Positions 56,299-64,000 of a DNA stretch of 64,000 bases are shown piece after piece. Source of the DNA: Kuschelorhynchus macadamiae (taxonomy: Eukaryota; Arthropoda; Insecta; Coleoptera; Curculionidae); assembly GCA_030620095.1 (NCBI GenBank), contig JAUTXW010000584.1, forward strand, positions 514,501 to 578,500, given 5' to 3'. A program made the translations under genes and the position numbers. A model generated the notes under the pieces. The model made no database searches and had not been told where the DNA came from. It worked only from the letters and a program-made list of their open reading frames with translations. Position 1 is the stretch's first letter. The number at the start of each line of letters is the position of its first letter.

Positions 56299-58165
56299 CT
56301 ACAGACAAACGGAATTGAGAAAACATATTTTCCGGCATCTAGGGACCAATATTGGATTGGCATCGCGATCTTGACGATTTCTAAACCGCGAGAAGATTCT
56401 TACTCGTATAAACCTTGGTTCATTAACGGCGTCTGACTGAAATTCAGCTTCTCGATCATCTAAGTCATTATTCTGTATGTAAGATGGTGCCAAATGAAGA
56501 TGAAAAATACCAAACGTTAGATGTTTAAAATATTCGAATGTTAACTGAAGGATATTATTATCCTGTATATAAGATGGTGCCAAAAGAAAATGAAAAATAC
56601 CAAACGTTAGATGTTTTAAATATTCGAATGTTAACTGAAGGAATAGAACAAAATGATTTGCATTTAATGCTTCCCGCTCACCTCTCCTATTATGAAGATG
56701 CTCGGCCTCCACTCTAGCTTGAACGACATTCGGCGATTGAAGAAGCTTTTCTTCTACTAATTCAATAGTAGTATCTTCCATTAAAATTATATTAAAATAC
56801 TTATTCATAATAGCAATGGCAATTCTAAGAAAGTATTTTAAGTGATCAAGGTGGGACGTACAGATAGTGTACCAGCTTCCACAATCCGTCTAGTTTTGGT
56901 TATAATTCGACACTCGTTGGCTTCTTCTGTTGTCTTTGTCCACGTTGTAAAACGGGAGGCATTTTTATAATTAAGCCCATTCTTTCTAAAGCTGGAACTG
57001 AGTTATCATAGCCCCGATCCAATATAAAGATGTCACGTTCATGAAACCATTCCTGCATACCGCATATATGAAATTCATTTAAAAGAATATTTGCGTCATT
57101 ATTTGCTGCATTTGAAAAGTATGGACCCTGAATGTCCAGTATATATCCATTTGAGGCTACAAGAATCGATGGTTTGACTAAATGTCTACCTTTGTGCGTA
57201 CAATATGGTTATCTTAACGCTTTAAAACAAGAACTCTTTTCGATATATAAATATCTACAATCGATATAAGTAATAACGCATGGTCTATTTGGTTCAGAGT
57301 TATAAAGTCTGTTTGAAAATTGAGTGACGTGTCTTTCAATATAGTTATTTCGCATTATTGCATCAAAACCGATATTTTGCGGTACGAGTTGTTGCAAAAG
57401 GGGTTGTCTCACAAGCGCTATTTTATAACTCGCGTTTTGTGGAGTCGAGTAATTAAAAATCACTTTAATAAAATCATCCCTTAAACCTTGGCGTATCTTA
57501 TAAAGAAAGGCTATTAGGTCTTTTTTAGATACATAACACAGTTTTTGTCCTACTTGAACTGGACCACAATAATTAAAAAGGTCATTAAATTGTTGTTTTG
57601 ATATAGGAGATACAGCTTTAAAATCATTTTCATCCTCGAACTTATGATGTGTTTCTTGATTAAGTTTATTCCGCATAGCTTGTAAAAATGTGTATTCTCG
57701 TGTCCTTGTAATACATATGGTCTGTTAATATAGTGTAGTCCAGCTAGTAGAAATTCAAATAAAAATCCCTTTTTTTACTCATGTTCTGGACAACATCTAG
57801 TATTTTCTCCCACATATTATTTCGGGTGACAAATATATTCACTCTACAGTCAATAGAAAGTCTGTGTATATTATTATCTGCATTATAAATAAGGCATGTT
57901 TGAGAAGAAGTTTGAGTTAAAATATTAAGTCTTAAACAGGATGGATCATTTTCTATTGCTTCTAGTTCACGTACGATAGATATATTGCAATTATTGCAAA
58001 TACGTGGACAACGTCAATATTCTGTGAAGCTCTACCTTGGTCGTTACGTCTAATTATTGCTTTTTCCTGTTTTTCTATATTATTTTCATCGCCAATACGT
58101 ATTATTGCTCGAGATACTAAACGAACATAACATACGAAACAATGAATCCTATTTATATTATTCAT
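56299..58165 (-). pseudogene. DDE_4/ISL2EU-like transposase, decayed
   Basis: Read on the minus strand. The N-terminus is MNNINRIHCFVCYVRLVSRA (a Cys pair). A middle block has VSPISKQQFNDLFNYCGPVQ and LIAFLYKIRQGLRDDFIKVI. The catalytic part follows: VITYIDCRYLYIEKSSCFKA, HKGRHLVKPSILVASNGYIL, DIQGPYFSNAANNDANILLN and RDIFILDRGYDN. The C-terminal block is HLTFGIFHLHLAPSYIQNND then NEPRFIRVRIFSRFRNRQ. This order and the DRGYD motif fit DDE_4 transposases of the PIF/Harbinger-ISL2EU type. Several frameshifts separate the blocks. TIRs were not identified. Confidence 0.65.
56471..56650 (-). repeat. 90-bp tandem duplication inside the transposase C-terminus
   Basis: AAGATGGTGCC occurs at 56481 and again at 56571, and the following bases repeat with few differences. 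It keeps the reading frame, doubling a 30-residue block (LTFEYLKHLTFGIFH, APSYIQ). Confidence 0.85.
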
Positions 58166-58322
58166 TTTGTATTGGACACTATGTATACCACTAATTACTA
58201 CTACTTATACTAAAAACATTATCTGGTATTTATGGCAGGTTGGGATTACTTTGGCTGGTCAGATAAACCATAAATACTAAACAGTATCCACCAGTCTTTT
58301 TAAGATTTTAGAGTTACTTTTT

Positions 58323-58412
58323 TACAAATCGGTGACGTCAGTGATGTTACTCGCGCGATCAAAATTCGGTTTTAAAAATTAAGTTATAGCAAAACGGGCT
58401 ATATTTTTCCAA
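58323..58412. repeat. Dispersed repeat, second copy of 22547-22640
   Basis: Shares TACAAATCGGTG, CGTCAGT, TGTTACTC and CGATCAAAA in order with the copy at the end of intron 2. It lies just before a LINE. Confidence 0.5.
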
Positions 58413-58429
58413 GTGCAGATAGCAGTACT

Positions 58430-59735
58430 GTATTTAATAATATAGCAGGGACTGATATAAATGAAATTAAATAATTAAGCTCAAAGTATAGGAATCATTC
58501 TTCAGAATAATTTTTGGGATTTTTTTGCCTATTTTTTCAAAATTTTTGGAAAAATTGGCAAAAAACAGAATAACAAATTATTTAGAAAAACAAAATTTAC
58601 TTTTTGTTGGACAATATGGTTTTCGTAAATTCAAAGACACAGAGTTTGCAGTTATTGATACTGTTACAAATATAAGACAAAATATTGATAATGGCTGTGA
58701 ATACTACATATTATATTTAGATTTACGAAAAGCTTTTGACACTGTAAACCGTGATATATTATTAAGGCACATTTATCAGCTGGGAATTAGGGGTTTAACA
58801 TAAAATTAATTTTTAAATATAATATTAAATTGCTAATGATACTATGATTATATATTTTGATAGAACTACTCCAGAAATTTACAAGCAAATTAACTATGAC
58901 TTAAATCTATTATTATCATGGATACAATCACATAAATTATCTTTGAATTTTCAAAAAATCCACTTTTATGTTTAGAAGTAAAACCAATAAAATAAAAATA
59001 TGTCTCCTTTAAAATGTTTGAATGAGGAAATAAAATATTCTAAAAGTATAAAATTGTCGGGTACTTTTTTTGATGAAAATTTAAGCTGTAAAATGCATAT
59101 TGAATATTTACGAAATAGCGTTTCCCCTACAATTGGTATTTTGTATAAAATAAGATATTATAGACCTTTAAAATTTTGAAAAAATATTTATTTTTCATTA
59201 GTTTATTTAAAATTACAGTACTTAATTTCAGTTTGGGGATCTGTTTGTTCAAATAATCTAAATCCTTTAAAAAAATACAAAACAAAATTATTAAATGCAT
59301 TCATAAACCACCATATTTAGAACCTACATCCTAATTATATAAACCTAAAAGATATATAGACATAAATTGGCTTTATAAATTAAAAGTTTGTTTATTAATT
59401 CATTCTATAAATCTTAAAATAAAACACTCAGATATCACATTATATACGACAGATACAATACACCAACACAATACTAGACAAACAGACGATTTACAGAAAA
59501 GTTCAAGAAAGTACTAAACAAGTTTTTCATGGAACAGTGAGTTAAAAAGTTATGTATTATATTTCTATTATTTGTGCTTTTTGATGTTAAACATTATTTT
59601 TCTACATTTAACAGTATTCCTTATAGTTCTCTTTGTATCATGAATATTTTCTTGTTATTTTCATATTTTTACTTTAGTATTTTCCCTGTAATAAACTATT
59701 ATAGTTGGTTGGGAATAAGTTAATAAAAAAAAAAT
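58430..59735 (+). mobile_element. Truncated LINE (family C), internally deleted
   Basis: Open segment 58525-58803 encodes FSKFLEKLAKNRITNYLEKQ, LLFVGQYGFRKFKDTEFAVI and YYILYLDLRKAFDTVNRDIL (reverse transcriptase motif A). Motif B and the Asp pair are deleted after LGIRGL. The C-terminal part resumes with KLSGTFFDENLSCKMHIEYL and VSPTIGILYKI, equivalent to the 50340 copy. The 3' end is TTGGGAATAAGTTAATAAAA. Confidence 0.7.
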
Positions 59736-61163
59736 TAATAGTTCCTTTAATATCAAAATATTATGATACTTTTTTCGGTAATATCAGATGTAAACTACGT
59801 GTTTTAAATGTATTAAATGTGTATTTTTATTAATATGTATTACAATATTTTATCTTCTGTCATGATATAATGACATCAATTTGATCGTCATTTTTAGTGT
59901 TAAAATAGCACATTTTTTCTGGCTGACTACCCTAATGGATTCATTATAGTCCTTACAGCTTAATGGATTTATTATTGTTTGACGTCTGAAGATAAAATTT
60001 TGTATGTTATTCGAATCGAAAACAATTATTATCATTATGAGACACGGCGTGGTATCATCGTCGGCTAACGCCCCGTCTGATAATATTCACGGCTAGTCTC
60101 ATAATGATAACTATTTTTATAGCGACAGTTGGTTTATGAGATATGAATTAATTTAATCCATCAATAACGCATTATGTTTAAAAAAATATGTACAACATAA
60201 ATTTTACCTTGCAGGAAATCTTATTTGGTTCTTCGAAATCTAGGTCTATCCAAAACAATCTTTGAGTGCATGAAAAGTTTTTAACTGCCTGTTTTGTTTT
60301 GTAAACTTGTTAACGTCAATGATATGACATTCATATATCAAATATTATATTTAGTACTGAAACTTATTTCATAATAAGCACACTACTGATAAGGTAGATA
60401 AGAGTATTGGCATTTACTTAGGAGTTAGAACTCAATTTGATTTTTTGCGTAGTTCCCGTATTTGCTATAATACAATGAATAAGGATTATACCTTAACGGT
60501 AACAGATTAAAAATACGACTACCGGCATACAGAGAAATTTTTTTATATATTTCTAAATTCTGCTTTAAAAGCGAAACATTAGACTTATTCCGAGTGTCAC
60601 AGTTATGGTAAGAACTATTAAGCCGACAAAGATGTTTGTTCTTATGAAAATAAGTACCTAATCAATTCTAGTAAATAAATTGAGAGGACAGTAAGAATAT
60701 TATTTTTGCGGAAAGTTTCTCTACACGACGTTGAGTATGACAGACCAAAAATAATCCGAACAACCCGTTTCTGTGCCACAGTCGTAACACTGACCCCATA
60801 CAACAATATTGTAAGCAACTGAAGAATAAACAAAGGTTCTATGCTGAGAATGTTCATTTTGTTTTGCTATTAGTCAAACCGTTTAAGTTTTACAACTTCT
60901 CAAAATCTTAAATGTAATTTTCTCAAATACAGCTGTAACTAGGAATAGGATACTTAATTAACATATAAAACATATTTTTCAAAAGTAGAATCAAAAACTC
61001 GAAAAATAACATGGGCGTCTCATTTTTAGACACCCAGTATATAACTAAATATTCCTTAAATATGACCAGATCCAGAGCCTTTTTTTTTTAATAAAAAATG
61101 ATGTATAACAGAATTATAACAGCCATGGTTTGAAAAATGACTGATAGAAGTATTTTGTCATGA
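59736..61163. other. Unassigned sequence with a small hairpin
   Basis: No gene is recognised. ATTATCATTATGAGAC and GTCTCATAATGATAAC (about 60025-60110) are inverted copies about 55 bp apart, a possible short MITE. ACACCCAGTATA near 61030 resembles an element end. Confidence 0.45.
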
Positions 61164-61245
61164 GCTGCGGTGTCCGAGTGGTTAAGGAGATGGACTTGAA
61201 ATCCATTGGGCTCTGCCCGCACAGGTTCGAATCCTGTCCGCAGCG
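61164..61245 (+). tRNA. tRNA-Ser (anticodon TGA)
   Basis: 82-nt class II tRNA. The acceptor stem GCTGCGG pairs with CCGCAGC and is followed by discriminator G. The D arm contains the A box (TGGTTAAGG). The anticodon loop CTTGAAA gives TGA at 61197-61199, reading UCA codons. The long variable arm GGGC-TCT-GCCC and the B box GGTTCGAATCC (61224-61234) are present. No intron; CCA is not encoded, as in eukaryotes. A run of seven T just downstream is a polymerase III terminator. Confidence 0.96.
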
Positions 61246-61262
61246 AACTTTTTTTATTTTTT
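61246..61262 (+). terminator. Pol III oligo-T terminator of tRNA-Ser
   Basis: AACTTTTTTTATTTTTT directly after the discriminator base. Confidence 0.8.
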
Positions 61263-61378
61263 CAATATAAGTTAAGTAGTGAATTGCATGTACATTGCTA
61301 AATAAATAATGAATAATATGTGAGTTTTGTATGATGATGATAAAAATAATAAAAACAAGTTGTGTAATTTTTTAGTAG

Positions 61379-62640
61379 TTAGTTAGTTAATTTCTTTATT
61401 TAGCATAAATGCTACAATTTACATTTTTAAAGCATAAAATTCTAAATATTATAGACTACTATAAACTAGCTTCAGAAACCATATTTTTGTGTTCCTTATC
61501 AGCTTTTAAAATTGATTCTTAAATAAATAATCTCCTAAGTTATTTTTAAATTTTTTATAAGATTTCTGGGACTTTATAATAATTTATAATAATAATAGTT
61601 TATTATATTGAATCGACCCTTTATGAAAAATTGACTTCTAAGTAACCCCTTTAAAAGCATAATTTAAATGTAAGTCTCTGTTTTGCCTTGTTTGGTAATT
61701 ATGTTCTTCTCAATTTTCATTTATAAATGTTCTTAGATTTTCGGGCACTAAATTATTTTTTATTTTATAAATAAAAATTTGGACTAAATAAAAAATTAAA
61801 TTACGAACATTTAACCATTCTAATTTTCTTAATATTAAAGTGATTTTTGTATATTTATCACAATTTAGTAAAATCCGCCTGACTTTGTTTTGTAAAATTT
61901 GTAATTTGTCAAATATTTCTTCGTTTGCCAAATACAATTATGTAGAACCATATAGAAATTATGGATAGATAATAGTATTATAAATTAATATAAATAATTT
62001 TTTTGGAGAAAAATCTTAAATTTGGAGAAACTCTTTTAAAATATCCAATTTTAACAGCAATTTGACTAATCGTCTTTTTAATGTAAGTTAAAATTTGATT
62101 GATTGATTCAAAAGCCCGTTTAAAGTCTAAAAAAACTGCTATTATTACTTCATTCATTGCCAAGCTCCTTCTCCATTTTTCAGCTACGAACTGCAGTACT
62201 GTTCCGGTCTAGTGTTTTTTACTAAAACCAGTTTGATGGTGTACCAAAATGTTGTTTTCATGTATAAATTCCACAAACTGTTCATATGCTACAGACTCCA
62301 TTAATTTCTCAATGTCCCACAATACGTTTAACGGCCTCATTTCGTTAAATCTTTTAGAGTTTTTTACTTCAGGAATTGGTGTTATATATAAGCACTTTTT
62401 TTTGGGAATCACGCTATATTTAAACTAAAATTTTCCAAATATAAGAGTGGATATCCAATGGTTTCAAAGGTTTCTTTAATTAATCTTTTGTTTAGCGTTT
62501 CGTTATAATTGTCGTTTGAATTTAGATCTGAAATTTTTCTTCTTAAACTGTTCGGTGATATTTCACAAAATGATTTAAATATATTTACATTTGTAACATT
62601 AAAATAAATATGCAAATTTCTTCTGTTCCATTTTGTATCG
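61379..62640 (-). mobile_element. Truncated LINE (family B), minus strand
   Basis: Begins with the reverse complement of the family B tail (GTTAGTTAGTTAATTTC), about 130 bp from the tRNA. Reverse transcriptase residues in order on the minus strand: RLIKETFETIGYPLL, LNVLWDIEKLMESVAYEQFV (finger), ENNILVHHQTGFSKKHS, VAEKWRRSLAMNEVIIAV, FLDFKRAFESINQ (motif A), IAVKIGYFKRVSPNLRFFSK and LNVRNLIFYLVQIFIYKIKN. The catalytic Asp pair region is deleted. Many stops. Confidence 0.75.
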
Positions 62641-62765
62641 AATTTACTATATCTTCAATACTTTTGATATAATATACATTAGGTTTTTCAGCTATTTCCA
62701 ACGCATGGTTTTCTTTCCATTTTTTTGTTTTGAATTGATCAGAATTATACAGGCGGCTTTTTAAT

Positions 62766-63490
62766 TAATGGCTAAAAATGAAGGACGTAATTTTTTGCCT
62801 TATTTTAGGACTAAAAGTTTATATAAACATGTGTCCGCAAGACTTTGGTTTTTAAGGTACAGGGTATCGAAATTTTAATTTTTTTTTATGGACTTTGTTG
62901 TACATTTTTAGAGATACCATTCAAATTTGCCACACATTATACTATTAGTCTACGAAATAGCTATAGTGTATTTTTCAAAAATCTACTACTAAATTTTTAC
63001 TGCGATGTCACTGGCTGTTTTTATTTATAAAATCATATTCCTTATTTTTTTTGTCTAGCTTCTTGCTTTCTTACTTTAATCCAATATTTTAAAGCCTTTA
63101 AACGTTAGCAAAATGCTAAGGTTCCACACATTTTACATTTTTTGTTATTTTTTTGTTTTTATTTTGATTGCTAAAAGTGCAGGATGTATTTTTTTTTGTT
63201 CATTTTGGGACTAACATATAAACGTGTGTTCGAAAGGCCTTAGTTTTTGAGATGCAGGGTGTTAATATTGAAGCTAAAAAAACTAAACTTTTCCACTATG
63301 TATCTCAAGAATTAAAGCCTTTCGCACATATGTGTAGTTGAATTTTTAGTCCTAAAATGAACCAGAAAATTACGTTTTGCATTTTTAGTAATCAAAATAA
63401 AAACATAAAAAAATAACGTAAAATTTTAAATGTGTAAAGTCTTAGCATTTTGCTAACTAACGTCTAAATGGTTCAAATTATCGGTTTAAA
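62766..63490. mobile_element. Palindromic MITE plus a third arm copy
   Basis: 63083-63262 and 63280-63470 are inverted copies (shared GTTAGCAAAATGCTAAG and TCATTTTGGGACTAA-like blocks). A third, partial copy in the same orientation as the left arm lies at about 62766-62880. Each arm has a TACAGGGTATCG- or GCAGGGTGTT-like motif. No coding sequence. Confidence 0.6.
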
Positions 63491-63540
63491 ATGTAAGAAA
63501 CCAAGAAGGAAACAAAATGAGGAATTTGATTTTCTAAATA

Positions 63541-63628
63541 TACAGTGTGACCAGTAAAGTCTGCATGATATGAGAATGTTTAAAAATAATTTACCTCAGT
63601 AAAATTTTAATTTTTGGAATACCCTGTA
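63541..63628. mobile_element. Very short MITE-like unit
   Basis: 88 bp between TACAGTGTGACC and GGAATACCCTGTA, imperfect inverse copies. It may be a solo arm. Confidence 0.4.
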
Positions 63629-64000
63629 TAGTAAATTGCAAAATTTAAACCCGAAGTTAATTTTTAACGGTCTGAAGAAATACAATACACCTCAGAAATA
63701 TGAGATGCAAAGACAAGGTGCTTAAATTCACCACTTTGTTAAAATTGGGTTGACTTTTTAAGGAAATCATAAAGCTTCAAAATCACCAAACCTTTCCGAT
63801 AAATAGATAGCAAGAAATCAAAATCGTCCCTTAGATAATCTAGAATTCTTAAGCAGTCATTGAATACCCTAGATAATAAGCAAACCAATAGAAAGAACTT
63901 TCAATTTTAAAGAGAAAAGCTAATGGGCTGTGTTTTTTATATGAAACCCGGGTTTTTTTCCAACCCTGCTTGGTATTGCCAGAAGCGTCTAATTGTCTAA
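63629..64000. other. Terminal sequence, nothing recognised
   Basis: No gene or repeat partner was seen before the window ends. Confidence 0.4.

Overview
The window is AT-rich eukaryotic DNA, almost certainly from an insect. The dense Tc1/mariner-type transposons, LINEs, Penelope elements and (TA)n tracts resemble beetle genomes, but I cannot fix the order from sequence alone. One host protein gene is present: eight internal exons of a Golgi alpha-mannosidase II-like gene (GH38 family) on the + strand, from 13522 to 52168. The exons join in frame (about 520 codons) with GT-AG boundaries. The first exons (membrane anchor, first half of the catalytic domain) and the last exons lie outside the window. 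A tRNA-Ser(UGA) gene lies at 61164-61245.

Nearly everything else is mobile DNA. Positions 1-13400 upstream of the first visible exon hold five or more Tc1/mariner elements whose transposases, where the residues survive, show a DD41D spacing (41 residues between the second and third catalytic Asp). One of them, 2012-4996, has an uninterrupted transposase and about 755-bp terminal inverted repeats (TIRs). Intron 1 carries a MITE pair and an internally deleted DD41D copy. Intron 2 holds a DD41D relic, two LINE families and a Penelope fragment. Intron 3 holds a pogo/Tigger relic. Intron 4 holds two long-TIR DD41D elements, one with a hAT-like piece inside. Intron 5 holds a nested palindromic MITE and a near-complete Penelope element with inverted arms and hammerhead ribozymes. 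Intron 6 holds a DD41D element with a younger one inside its transposase, then an unclassified TIR element with LINE fragments. Intron 7 holds a THAP-domain transposon and a LINE. After the last visible exon come a relic of a long-spacing Tc1/mariner transposase (DD82E-like), a DDE_4/ISL2EU-like relic, two more LINE pieces, the tRNA and palindromic MITEs.

The most unusual signals are in the DD41D elements. Their TIRs are hundreds of bp long and in one case overrun both ends of the transposase gene. The arms contain second, internal copies of the terminal CAGGGTG motif, so elements look nested at the centre of palindromes or built from MITE-like modules. Two copies carry spliceable GT-AG introns at two different positions. 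The other main points are the Penelope element with one intact and one mutated hammerhead core, and the uncharacterised THAP-containing element at 47065-49751. No single new defence-like or metabolic system was found; the novelty is in transposon architecture.
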